From Ralstonia sp. UBA689 (GTDB lineage Bacteria; Pseudomonadota; Gammaproteobacteria; Burkholderiales; Burkholderiaceae), in assembly GCF_002298975.1 (NCBI RefSeq), contig NZ_DBMV01000039.1:14413-78412 (forward strand): a DNA stretch of 64,000 nucleotides, read 5' to 3'. Position numbers and translations under genes: made by a program. The notes below the pieces were generated by a model that did no database searches, was not told the origin of the DNA, and was given only the letters and a program-made list of their open reading frames with translations. Each line of letters starts with the position of its first letter. The first letter of the stretch is position 1. Positions 8,713 through 16,565 of this stretch are shown piece after piece.

Positions 8713-9385
8713 ATGCTGATTGCCACTCACCTCCACCGCCGCGATGCACGCACCGGCACCACACTGTTGCAACCGGCCACGTTCCGCGTGCGCCCGGGTG
8801 ACCGCATCGCGCTCACCGGTCCGTCCGGCGCCGGCAAGAGCGTGATGCTGCGTGCCCTGGCCCTGCTCGATCCGCTCGATGACGGTCATGTGACATGGCA
8901 TGGTGAAATGATCACCGCACACACCATCCCCGCCTACCGTTGCCAGGTTGCCTACGTGCGCCAGCGTCCGGCGTTGCTGCCTGGCACGGTGGAAGACAAC
9001 CTGCGTTTGCCCTTCCATCTACGCGCGCGACAGCGCAGCGCCGGATTCGACCGCAGCACCGCCATCGCCCTGTTGGTTGGTGCCGGGCGTGAGGTGAGCT
9101 TTCTTGACAAGGCAGCCGCTGATCTTTCTGGCGGCGAAGCACAGATCGCAGCGCTGGTCCGCACACTACAAACTGCACCGGGTGCTGTTACTCGACGAGC
9201 CGACCGCCGCGCTGGACCCCGCCTCCGCGCGTGCGATCGAAGCCCTGCTCCAGCACTGGTTTGCCCAGGCATCGGATCGCCATGCGTGGGTGTGGATCAC
9301 CCACGATCCGGCGCAGGCGGCGCGCATCGGCCATCGGCAATGGCGCGTCGAAGCCGGCCGGCTGAGCACGGAGCCCACGCGATGA
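8713..9385 (+). pseudogene. fetA: FetA/YbbL-like ABC ATPase, broken by a +1 frameshift
   Basis: ATP-binding subunit of a FetAB-type transporter (E. coli FetAB is linked to iron export and peroxide resistance). The first frame has Walker A GPSGAGKS (residues 36-43), the Q-loop region and signature LSGGE, then turns to nonsense after LQTAP. The other frame resumes immediately with VLLLDEPTAALDPASA (Walker B) and the H-loop WITHDPAQAA. Removing one G from the GGG run at 9180-9182 restores a continuous 224-residue protein, the normal family length. The frameshift is either real decay or a sequencing error. The damaged permease next door argues for decay. Confidence 0.85.
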
Positions 9386-9720
9386 CCGGGCAGGACCTCA
9401 CACTCTCCGCCTGGCAGGTCGGCATTGCGGCAGCGCTGCTCCTCGTCAACGGCGCGCTGTCGGTCGCGCTCGGCGGCACACGCTGGGAAGCGGCGCGCAA
9501 TGCCGCACGTACAGCCGTGCGCGCCGGCATGACGCCGATCATCAACCAGATGTCGGTGGTGGGCGTAGTGAGCCTGCCGGGCATGATGACGGGCCAGGTG
9601 CTGGCCGCTTCTTCAGGGCTGGGCACGGTGGCGGCGGTGCTGCTGGCCTACCGGCGCCTGTTCAGCCGCGAGCGCCTGTTGCTGGTCTCGCGCATCGTCC
9701 AGCGCGGCGGGGCGAAGTAG
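9382..9720 (+). pseudogene. fetB: FetB/YbbM-like permease remnant with two internal deletions
   Basis: Only 112 codons, against about 260 for the UPF0014/FetB membrane subunit. The N-terminal helix (WQVGIAAALLLVNGALSVALG) joins directly to the conserved cytoplasmic stretch GTRWEAARNAARTAVRAGM and INQMSVVGVVSLPGMMTG. It then jumps to the last segment LGTVAAVLLAYRRLF. Most transmembrane helices in between are missing at two places, both in frame. The start overlaps the fetA stop (ATGA), the normal operon arrangement. A functional transporter is very unlikely. Confidence 0.8.
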
Positions 9721-9721
9721 T

Positions 9722-10183
9722 ATGCCGATCGCCCTGTCCTGCGGCCTCGTGCTGCTCAATGAAGACGCCGAGGTGCTGCTCGCCCACGCCACCGAAACGC
9801 GTCATTGGGACATCCCCAAAGGCGCCACGGAGCCGGGCGAATCGCACCGAGACACAGCGCTGCGCGAGACGTGCGAAGAAACCGGGCTCATGTTGGATGG
9901 CCACACGCTGATCGAGCTCGGCCGATTTCCCTACCAGCGCGACAAGGAACTGCATCTGTTCGCCACGCGTCTGCGCCGCGCTGAGGTTTCACTCAGTGCG
10001 CTGACATGCACGTCGATGTTCCACTCCTATCGCACCGGCAAGCTCATCCCCGAGATGGACGCATACCGCTGGGCCAGCGCCGACGAGGTGCCGCAGTATG
10101 CGAGCCAATCCCTCACGCGGCTGTTCGCGCAAGCGCTGCCGCTGGCCAGCGTCGACACACGGTTACGCGAAGCCGGTCTCTGA
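9722..10183 (+). CDS. Nudix hydrolase
   Basis: A 153-residue pyrophosphohydrolase of nucleoside-diphosphate-linked substrates. The Nudix box G-x5-E-x7-REUxEExGU is intact at about residues 34-56 (GATEPGES...RETCEETGL), so metal binding and catalysis are expected. The exact substrate cannot be read from the sequence; the overall form is like MutT/diadenosine-polyphosphate hydrolases. Its ATG starts 2 bp after the FetB remnant, so it probably shares that operon's promoter. This may explain why the promoter-proximal region has been kept. It converges with the TauD-like gene, with 4 bp between the stops. Confidence 0.9.
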   Translation: MPIALSCGLVLLNEDAEVLLAHATETRHWDIPKGATEPGESHRDTALRETCEETGLMLDGHTLIELGRFPYQRDKELHLFATRLRRAEVSLSALTCTSMFHSYRTGKLIPEMDAYRWASADEVPQYASQSLTRLFAQALPLASVDTRLREAGL

Positions 10184-10187
10184 GCCT

Positions 10188-11102
10188 TCAAACCGGAACG
10201 TCGCCCTCGATCGTCGTGCGGTGCAAGGTGCGGCGATATTCATCGGGGCACCCAGGCGCGAAGTGGATGGTCGAGCGGTTGTCCCAGAACAGCATGTCGC
10301 CGGGCTGCCAACGGTGCGTGTAGACGTTGTCCGCGCGGATGCTGTGGGCAAAGAGCTGCTCCAGCACGCTGATGCTTTCGTCTTCCTGCAGGCCGAGGAT
10401 GTGCGAGGTGAAGCCTTCATTGACGAACAGTGCGCGCTTGCCCGTTTCGGGGTGCGTGCGCACCACCGGGTGATCGACCGGCGGCACGGCGTCGCGCTGC
10501 GCTTGTGTGAGCGGTGCTCGCCAGGTCGACAGCGCTCGCAGACGCTCATAGCGATACACGTAGGAATGCACCGCGCGGCGGCCGTCGATCGTGCGTTTGA
10601 GTTCGGCCGGCAACGTCTCATACGCGCGGACCATGTTGGCGAACAGCGTGTCGCCCCCCTCCTGCGGCAGCTCACGCTCCAGCAGCAGCGAGCCGAGGCT
10701 AGGCAGCGGCTTGTATGACAGATCCGAATGCCAGTCGCGCCCCGCATCGCCGAGGCCGATCGGCTTGCCGTTCTCGACCACGTTGGAAACGACGAGAATC
10801 TCCGGATGCCCCGTCAGATTGAACTGGTTGAGCACGTGCACCTGCAGCGGGCCGAAGCGACGGCTGAATGCCACCTGTGCCTCCGGCGTGAGCTGCACGT
10901 CGCGAAAGACCAACAGACCATCGTGCGCAAGCCAAGCCTGGCGGATGGCGGCGATGTCGGCGTCGGACAAATCGGCGGCATCACGCAGGCCGAGAACCTC
11001 GGCGCCGAGCGGCGCATCGGTCAAGCGGCGCACGTGGAAGCGGGTGGTGTGAACGGCAGGCGCCGCGGAGGCGGCCCCGGGAGCGATAGCGACGTCAGAC
11101 AT
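10188..11102 (-). CDS. TauD/TfdA-family 2-oxoglutarate-dependent dioxygenase
   Basis: A non-haem Fe(II) oxygenase of 304 residues. The iron ligands are visible as WHSDLSY (about H125, D127) and the distal histidine in STIHFAPG. The 2-oxoglutarate arginine is in YRRTLHRTTIEGD. Family members release sulfite from taurine or alkyl sulfates, or degrade 2,4-D. The adjacent flavin monooxygenase of the sulfur-scavenging type makes an organosulfur substrate likely here, but this is inference. The ATG at 11102 is preferred to an upstream TTG. The gene is cotranscribed with, or just downstream of, the monooxygenase gene (97 bp). Confidence 0.88.
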   Translation of the reverse strand: MSDVAIAPGAASAAPAVHTTRFHVRRLTDAPLGAEVLGLRDAADLSDADIAAIRQAWLAHDGLLVFRDVQLTPEAQVAFSRRFGPLQVHVLNQFNLTGHPEILVVSNVVENGKPIGLGDAGRDWHSDLSYKPLPSLGSLLLERELPQEGGDTLFANMVRAYETLPAELKRTIDGRRAVHSYVYRYERLRALSTWRAPLTQAQRDAVPPVDHPVVRTHPETGKRALFVNEGFTSHILGLQEDESISVLEQLFAHSIRADNVYTHRWQPGDMLFWDNRSTIHFAPGCPDEYRRTLHRTTIEGDVPV

Positions 11103-11199
11103 GGTGAGAGCGTGCGGCAACAATCGAATTCCACATTACACCGCCCACGCATATGGCATGCCAACGAAGGAATGCGCAGATCGATACGCGCTCAGGCAC

Positions 11200-12372
11200 T
11201 CAGCTATAGACGGTGGCGTCGGGCAGGATGCCCTCCAGCGCGTAGCGGCCGATGGCGCGTAGTTTGTAGTCGAGCGGATCATGCAGCGTGTGCGTGCGCG
11301 CGTTGCGCCAGAAGCGGTCAAGCGCGAGCACGGCCTTGGTGGACCGCGCCCCCGTCGCCTCAAACAGTTCCTGGCCGATGAAGAGCGCTGCGCGATGCGC
11401 CACCACCTTGGCCTCGGCGGTGGCGAGCGACACCTCTGCGCGCTCGTCGGCAGTGAGCACCGCGCCCTTGCGCCATGCACGATCCAGGCGCTGGATGGCG
11501 CGATCGGCGAGCGCCTCGGCAGCGAGCTGCTGCACACGCATCTCGCCAAAGCGGTGGATCTGGTAGGGGTCGTCTGCGGCGCGCTCCACACCCGAGGTGA
11601 ACCACGGTCGTGAAGCTTGCAGCGTGTGCTTGCGTGCCTCGTCCAGCGCGCCGGCGGCGATGCCGGCATACAGATTGACCAGCACGTTCTGCGCGATGCA
11701 TGAACGCAAGGTCTGGTGCGGTGCAAAGACCGTCTCCGGGCCGGCCAGCACCTCGTCTTCGCTCACCAGCACGTGACGAAACTGCACGGAGGCGCTGTCG
11801 GTCTGACGCTGCCCAATCGGGTGCCAGTCATCGCGCACGAGAATGCCGTAGCGCGCGGTCGGCACCACCGCCACGACGGGCTTGCCGCTTTGCGCATCGT
11901 GCGCAGAGACGACCATCATGTTGGAGCCGAGCGTGCCCGAACAGAAACCCTTCTCGCCATCGAAGATCCAGCCGCTTCCAGAGCGCTGCGCATGCAGGCG
12001 ATGGTCTAGCGGGTTGACGGCATTGCCCCACCACCAGCCGAGTTCGGCTGTCGGACGCAGGAAGCGTTCGCGCTGCGTGTCGGAGGCATACAGATAAACG
12101 GTGGCGGTCTGCAGATACTGGAACGCCAGCAGATGTCCGAGCGAACTGTCGACGGCGGCGATGCTGCGCACGGCGGCAAAGGCGTCGGCCCAATTCGCGC
12201 CGGTACCACCGTACGACGTGGGGATGACCAGCGGCAGCAAACCCACACGGGCGATGGCGGCCTTTTCATGCGCGGCGTGGCCGCCTTGCTGGTCGCGCTG
12301 CGCAGCGGTTGCGGCCAGCTCGGCCAGCAGGTAAGACAAATCGGGGAGTTGATGCAGATCGTCGAGCTTCAT
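11200..12372 (-). CDS. SfnB/DszC-like flavin-dependent monooxygenase (acyl-CoA dehydrogenase fold)
   Basis: A 390-residue protein with the acyl-CoA dehydrogenase fold. It lacks the usual catalytic glutamate context and resembles the SfnB/DszC branch that uses reduced flavin and oxygen on sulfur compounds. Motifs: IPTSYGGTGANW near the N-terminus, GEKGFCSGT in the middle domain, and the C-terminal HDPLDYKLRAIGRYAL typical of this branch. GAGG precedes the ATG at 12372. It lies upstream of the TauD-like gene on the same strand, so the pair probably releases sulfur from organosulfur compounds. The substrate is unknown. Confidence 0.85.
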   Translation of the reverse strand: MKLDDLHQLPDLSYLLAELAATAAQRDQQGGHAAHEKAAIARVGLLPLVIPTSYGGTGANWADAFAAVRSIAAVDSSLGHLLAFQYLQTATVYLYASDTQRERFLRPTAELGWWWGNAVNPLDHRLHAQRSGSGWIFDGEKGFCSGTLGSNMMVVSAHDAQSGKPVVAVVPTARYGILVRDDWHPIGQRQTDSASVQFRHVLVSEDEVLAGPETVFAPHQTLRSCIAQNVLVNLYAGIAAGALDEARKHTLQASRPWFTSGVERAADDPYQIHRFGEMRVQQLAAEALADRAIQRLDRAWRKGAVLTADERAEVSLATAEAKVVAHRAALFIGQELFEATGARSTKAVLALDRFWRNARTHTLHDPLDYKLRAIGRYALEGILPDATVYS

Positions 12373-12497
12373 GCGGGTGCCTCGCGCCTCGGGCGCCATC
12401 CGGTGCAGGCACTATACGGACGGCCGCGCCCGCCCTGAACGAAGCAATCCGCATACGCATATCGGCCACGCGACTATGCGGAATGCACAACTTGCCG

Positions 12498-12992
12498 CTA
12501 CGTGCCCGCGTAGTGCGCGCGCATGCGCTCCAGGCACGCACGTGCATCGCCTACGACCAGGCGGCTGCTGCAGGCGAGCATCAGGTTACGCGGCAGGCCG
12601 AAATCTTCCACGGCCCAGCCGTCGGCATCATTGCCATCGGTGTTCGGCACCTGCGCGACCAGCGGTGCAGCCGGCACGTGGTAGCACCACACATCCTTGC
12701 CACGGGCGATGGCATAGCCGATCTCGAAGCACGTGCCGGAGTCAGGCTCGTAACCGCGAAAGTCCGCGACGTTGGCAATCACGGCATCAGCGGAGTCGAT
12801 CAGCGCGATGTTCTGTCGATAAATCTCGGCGGCCGTGGCCGGCGGGCCGCCGGCCTGCGGTGCGATCGCGTTGTCGAGGGGGTACAAGCCGATGAAGCCG
12901 TATTCCGTGCACACCGCCTTGAGCGCTTCGCCATACGCAGCGGGTTGCGGGCGGAAGACATCGGGGCCGGCGAGGTAGAGGCGCAGGGGCAT
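12498..12992 (-). CDS. Nucleoside 2-deoxyribosyltransferase family protein
   Basis: A 164-residue protein of the deoxyribosyltransferase/DUF4062-like Rossmann family, which exchanges or hydrolyses N-glycosidic bonds of (deoxy)nucleosides. The N-terminal LYLAGPDVFRP binds the sugar phosphate. DSGTCFEIGYA supplies the catalytic glutamate, and NVADFRG is the conserved Asp loop. The ATG at 12992 is chosen because MPLRLYLAGP is the family N-terminus; the longer frame runs into the tRNA-Lys terminator. Substrate specificity cannot be read off. It is followed by the sulfur pair, but a functional link is not evident. Confidence 0.88.
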   Translation of the reverse strand: MPLRLYLAGPDVFRPQPAAYGEALKAVCTEYGFIGLYPLDNAIAPQAGGPPATAAEIYRQNIALIDSADAVIANVADFRGYEPDSGTCFEIGYAIARGKDVWCYHVPAAPLVAQVPNTDGNDADGWAVEDFGLPRNLMLACSSRLVVGDARACLERMRAHYAGT

Positions 12993-13051
12993 GGGTGTAG
13001 GCAGACGGATGACACGCTCGCAGAATAGCGCCGCCGAATGGACGAAGCACA

Positions 13052-13084
13052 AAGACAAAGGGCCCGACATTGCTGTCAGGCCCT
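13052..13084 (-). terminator. Intrinsic terminator of tRNA-Lys
   Basis: On the minus strand an 11-bp stem with one wobble (AGGGCCTGACA with TGTCGGGCCCT) closes a GCAA tetraloop and is followed by TTTGTCTTTG, a few bases beyond the tRNA. Confidence 0.75.
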
Positions 13085-13092
13085 CTGAAATT

Positions 13093-13168
13093 TGGTGGGT
13101 CCTGCGCGACTCGAACGCGCGACCAATAGATTAAAAGTCTACTGCTCTACCGACTGAGCTAAGGACCC
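13093..13168 (-). tRNA. tRNA-Lys (anticodon UUU)
   Basis: On the minus strand, a 76-nt cloverleaf starts with GGGTCCT and ends with AGGACCCACCA, so the CCA end is encoded. The D arm (AGCTCAGTCGGTAGAGC), anticodon stem-loop (TAGACTTTTAATCTA, loop CTTTTAA) and T arm (GTTCGAGTC) are all canonical. Confidence 0.97.
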
Positions 13169-13214
13169 AAAGACCGCGATTATAGGCAGAGCATTGGCGG
13201 TCTGTCAACGCAGG

Positions 13215-14330
13215 TCATGCCGCGCGCTCCAGCCGCCACATCTGGTATCGGAAAGCCAGCACCGCGCCGATCAGGATGCCCGCCAGTGCGATGAACGAGC
13301 CGATCGCCAGCGTCGATACGCCGGAGAGCCCCTGCCCGATCGTGCAACCGAGCGCCGTCACGCCACCCGCACCCATCAGGATACCGCCGACGATGTGGTT
13401 GCCGGTGTCTTCGGCGTTCGCAAAGCCTTCCCAGCGAAACGTGCGCGTGGCCAGCGCCACCGCGGCCGAACCGGCAATCACGCCCAGCACGCTCACGATG
13501 CCCACGGTCAGCACCTTCGACGTATCGCTGAAGAACATCAGCCATTCCAGCGTGTACGACACGGGGGCCACGAAACTCAGCGCCTCCATGCGGCCACTGT
13601 TGGTCGCGACAAAGGCTTCCTCCAGCGTGTTCGGATTCTCGGCCACGTAGCCAAGATGGCCCGACACATACCACATGGCCACGATGACGAGCCCGACACC
13701 GATGCCGCCGAGCAGGTTGTCACCAGTGCGGAAGTCGCGCCCCAGCAGCGCCCACAGCGACAGCGCACCACCAAACACCAGCGCCAACCCCAGGCGCAGC
13801 GTGCGCACGTCCATCGACAAGGCATGGCCCAGCACGCTCGGCAGATCCTGCGGCGTCGACAGCGCAACGGCTACGCCATCGACAGTCGCCACACGCAGCA
13901 CGCCAAACACCCCCTTGAGCGTCATGTACGCCGACACCCCGAGGAACACGAACACCACCACCGACTTGAGATTGCCGCCGCCGATGCGCACCAGCGTCTT
14001 GCTGCCACACCCCGAGCCGAGCACCATGCCGAAGCCGAACAGCAGCCCGCCCACCAGCGAAGACAGCCACAGCAGCCGGCTGGCCGTATAGATCGTCTTG
14101 CTCGTATCGATCAGGCCGAGCGAGGCGAGCACACCCGTGCCGATCGTGGCCACGCCAATGGCGAGCGCCCACATGCGTAGCCGCGTCCAGTCGCCGATGT
14201 TGACGGCGTCGGACACCGCACCCATGGTGCAGAAGTGCGTGCGCTGCAGGATCGCGCCAAAGACAAACGTGAGTGCAAAGGTCGCCCACAGAACGGTGTG
14301 TGACAGCGCGTTAAGGTCGATATCAGGCAT
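13215..14330 (-). CDS. YeeE/YedE family transporter (TsuA-like thiosulfate uptake)
   Basis: A 371-residue polytopic inner-membrane protein. Three conserved cysteines sit where the thiosulfate channel TsuA (YeeE) has them: RTHFCTMG (C34), LGSGCGSKT (C108) and ALGCTIGQG (C329). Together with the pseudo-two-fold repeat they support thiosulfate or a related sulfur species as cargo. No TusA-like YeeD partner is adjacent. The start lies 6 bp after the queC stop, so the two are probably cotranscribed. Two sulfur-scavenging genes lie about 1-3 kb away, which may be coincidence. Confidence 0.88.
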   Translation of the reverse strand: MPDIDLNALSHTVLWATFALTFVFGAILQRTHFCTMGAVSDAVNIGDWTRLRMWALAIGVATIGTGVLASLGLIDTSKTIYTASRLLWLSSLVGGLLFGFGMVLGSGCGSKTLVRIGGGNLKSVVVFVFLGVSAYMTLKGVFGVLRVATVDGVAVALSTPQDLPSVLGHALSMDVRTLRLGLALVFGGALSLWALLGRDFRTGDNLLGGIGVGLVIVAMWYVSGHLGYVAENPNTLEEAFVATNSGRMEALSFVAPVSYTLEWLMFFSDTSKVLTVGIVSVLGVIAGSAAVALATRTFRWEGFANAEDTGNHIVGGILMGAGGVTALGCTIGQGLSGVSTLAIGSFIALAGILIGAVLAFRYQMWRLERAA

Positions 14331-14336
14331 GGTGCG

Positions 14337-15011
14337 TCAGACGTAGCGGGTCGGGTCGGGCACGCCGGCCGCTTCAAACCCAGCCTTGCGGATGCGGCAC
14401 GAATCGCACACGCCGCACGCACGGCCCTCGTCATCGGCCTGGTAGCACGACACCGTCAGGCTGTAGTCGACGCCCAGGCGCGTGCCAGCCTGGATGATCT
14501 CGGCCTTGGTCATCGCGATGATGGGCGCGTTCACGCGGAAGCGTTCGCCCTCCACGCCGGCCTTGGTGGCCAGGTTGGCCAGCGTCTCGTAGGCGGCCAC
14601 GTATTCGGGGCGGCAGTCCGGATAGCCGGAGTAGTCGACCGCGTTGGCGCCGAAGAACAGGTCGCGCGCACCCACAGCCTCGGCCCAGCCGAGCGCCAAG
14701 GACAACATGATGGTGTTGCGCGCCGGCACATAGGTGATGGGAATGCCCTCGTGCACGCCCTCGATCGGCACTGCGAGCTTGTTGTCGGTCAGCGCCGAGC
14801 CGCCGAACTTGCGCAAGTCCAGGTCGACGATCTCGTGGCGCACGGCGCCGAGTGCGGCCGCTACCTTCTTGGCCGCCTCCAGCTCGGACGAATGGCGCTG
14901 GCCGTAGCGCATCGACAGCGCATAGGTCTCGAAACCATCGGCATTGGCCATGGCGAGCACGGTGGCGGAATCCAGCCCGCCGGAAAGCAGGACGATAGCG
15001 CGTTTTTTCAT
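14337..15011 (-). CDS. queC: 7-cyano-7-deazaguanine synthase
   Basis: An ATP-dependent enzyme that converts 7-carboxy-7-deazaguanine to preQ0 in queuosine biosynthesis. At 224 residues it has family length. The PP-loop motif LLSGGLDSATVLA is at the N-terminus, and four cysteines (CYQADDEGRACGVCDSC) form the zinc site near the C-terminus. The start at 15011 (MKKRAIVLLSGG) fits the family; the open frame continues 30 codons upstream without support. It lies downstream of cpoB, a common neighbour in proteobacteria, but a terminator separates them. Confidence 0.97.
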   Translation of the reverse strand: MKKRAIVLLSGGLDSATVLAMANADGFETYALSMRYGQRHSSELEAAKKVAAALGAVRHEIVDLDLRKFGGSALTDNKLAVPIEGVHEGIPITYVPARNTIMLSLALGWAEAVGARDLFFGANAVDYSGYPDCRPEYVAAYETLANLATKAGVEGERFRVNAPIIAMTKAEIIQAGTRLGVDYSLTVSCYQADDEGRACGVCDSCRIRKAGFEAAGVPDPTRYV

Positions 15012-15116
15012 GGGCGAAGCCTTGTGGAGCAGATCAGGGGAAGGCCCGCATTTTAGCGCGCCGCCACCTCGCCTGCGTCCGGCGCCGCGCATGCCCGCCA
15101 TTCTCGGCGCCCCATG

Positions 15117-15148
15117 AAAAACGCCCGCCGGTGCAGCCGGACGGGCGT
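15117..15148 (-). terminator. Intrinsic terminator of the tol-pal operon
   Basis: Minus strand: CGCCCGTCCGGC pairs with GCCGG-CGGGCG and is followed by TTTTT, about 30 bp after the cpoB stop and before queC. Confidence 0.75.
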
Positions 15149-15175
15149 CGGTACTGTCAGAAAACGATATGCCGA

Positions 15176-15949
15176 TCAGCGCATCGTCTTCAGGCGGCTT
15201 TCCGCGGTCTTGGCCTGCTCGGAGCCGGGGTACTGGGCAGCGACAGTCTCCAGCGTCTTGCGCGCGGCGGCCTTCTGGCCCGACTCGCCCTGGTTGGTCG
15301 CGATCTGCAGCAGCGCGTCGGCGGCCTTCGGGTGCTGCGGGTTGGTGCGTGCCATGTGTTCCAACACGGCGCTCGACCCCTTGTAGTCACGTTGCGCGTA
15401 CAGGGCATTACCCAGCCAGAACTGCGCCAGCGGCAGATACGGGCTCTGCGGATACTTCTTTACGAAGGCCGAGAACTGGTTGCCTGCACCCTTGAAATTG
15501 CCGGTCTGGAAGGTCTTGAGCGCGGCGTCGTATTCATCCTTCTCGCCGGGCTGGACCATGCCCTCACGACCCTCCACCGTGGCCTGCTGCGGCTCGAATT
15601 TCTTCAGGCGCGCGTCGAGGTCGGCGTAGTAATCCTTCTGCTGCTTGGTCAGTGTGTCAACCGCGTTCTGCAGGACTTCGTTCTGCCCGCGCAGACGCGC
15701 CACCTCGGACTTGAGCGTATCGATCTGGTTCTGTGCGTCGATCAGGTTCTTGCTGTTCTGATCGATGCGCTGGGCAGCCGTCGATTGGAAGTTGTTGAAC
15801 TTCTCTCGCACCTCGATGATGGCGCGGCGCGCCTCATCGTCGTCAAACACCCCCGCCGCCGCCGAGCCGGCCATGGTCAGGACTCCACCCGCGACGAGCG
15901 TCGCTGTCAGGATGGCCCGATAGACGCGCTGTTTCATCATCGTATTCAT
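15176..15949 (-). CDS. cpoB: Tol-Pal associated periplasmic coordinator CpoB (YbgF)
   Basis: A 257-residue periplasmic protein that coordinates peptidoglycan synthesis by PBP1B with Tol-driven outer-membrane constriction. A signal peptide ends near AGSAAAG. A trimerising coiled coil follows (about 35-105, many Gln, Asn and Leu), then a linker and three TPR-like repeats (about 130-257, such as AQFWLGNALYAQRDY). The start is uncertain between 15949 and 15940. It is the last gene of the tol-pal operon and is followed by a terminator. Confidence 0.93.
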   Translation of the reverse strand: MNTMMKQRVYRAILTATLVAGGVLTMAGSAAAGVFDDDEARRAIIEVREKFNNFQSTAAQRIDQNSKNLIDAQNQIDTLKSEVARLRGQNEVLQNAVDTLTKQQKDYYADLDARLKKFEPQQATVEGREGMVQPGEKDEYDAALKTFQTGNFKGAGNQFSAFVKKYPQSPYLPLAQFWLGNALYAQRDYKGSSAVLEHMARTNPQHPKAADALLQIATNQGESGQKAAARKTLETVAAQYPGSEQAKTAESRLKTMR

Positions 15950-16017
15950 GTGATTGCCAACGTAAGAACGCCGGCCACGCAAACGCGGCCGGCGCGTCCA
16001 ACCTCAAACTGTGCCGC

Positions 16018-16536
16018 TCAGTAAACGATGTCGGCGCGGCGGTTCTGCGCCCACGAGTCTTCGTCGTGGCCGGTGGCTTGCGGCTTTTCCTTGCCCAGGC
16101 TCACGGCTTCCATCTGGCTGTCAGGCACACCCATCGACGACAGCGAGCGGCGCACGGCTTCGGCACGCTTCTGGCCCAGCGCCAGGTTGTACTCGCTGGT
16201 GCCGCGCTCGTCGGTGTTGCCCTGGATCAGCACCTTGCGCTGATTGTGCGACTGCAGGTAGCGCGCGTGCTGGCCCAGCAGACCTTGGTACTCCGACTTG
16301 ACCGAATAGCTGTCGAAATCAAAGTACACGCTGCGCTTGGCCAGCGGGCTGTTCGGATCGGTCAGCTCGTCGCGGCCCACGTCCACCGGGGTCACCGTGC
16401 GAGCGTCAGCGCCCGTGCCGGCACCGCCTGCGGCGTTCTTGGCGGTGTCATCCAGCTTCACGCCCGAGCTGCAAGCGCCCAGGGCCAGCAGCGCGGCAAT
16501 GGCTGCGAGTTTGATCATGGTTTGGGACTTCGACAT
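16018..16536 (-). CDS. pal: Peptidoglycan-associated lipoprotein
   Basis: An outer-membrane lipoprotein that binds diaminopimelate in peptidoglycan and is released from it by TolB. It has 172 residues. The lipobox LALGAC gives Cys22 as the lipidated residue, or residue 16 if translation starts at Met7. The OmpA-like domain covers about 65-172, with the hallmark GNTDERGTSEYNLALGQ. The spacing of 29 bp after tolB on the same strand fits an operon. Confidence 0.97.
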   Translation of the reverse strand: MSKSQTMIKLAAIAALLALGACSSGVKLDDTAKNAAGGAGTGADARTVTPVDVGRDELTDPNSPLAKRSVYFDFDSYSVKSEYQGLLGQHARYLQSHNQRKVLIQGNTDERGTSEYNLALGQKRAEAVRRSLSSMGVPDSQMEAVSLGKEKPQATGHDEDSWAQNRRADIVY

Positions 16537-16565
16537 GTCCGATTTCTCCTAAAGGAACGGCTTCG

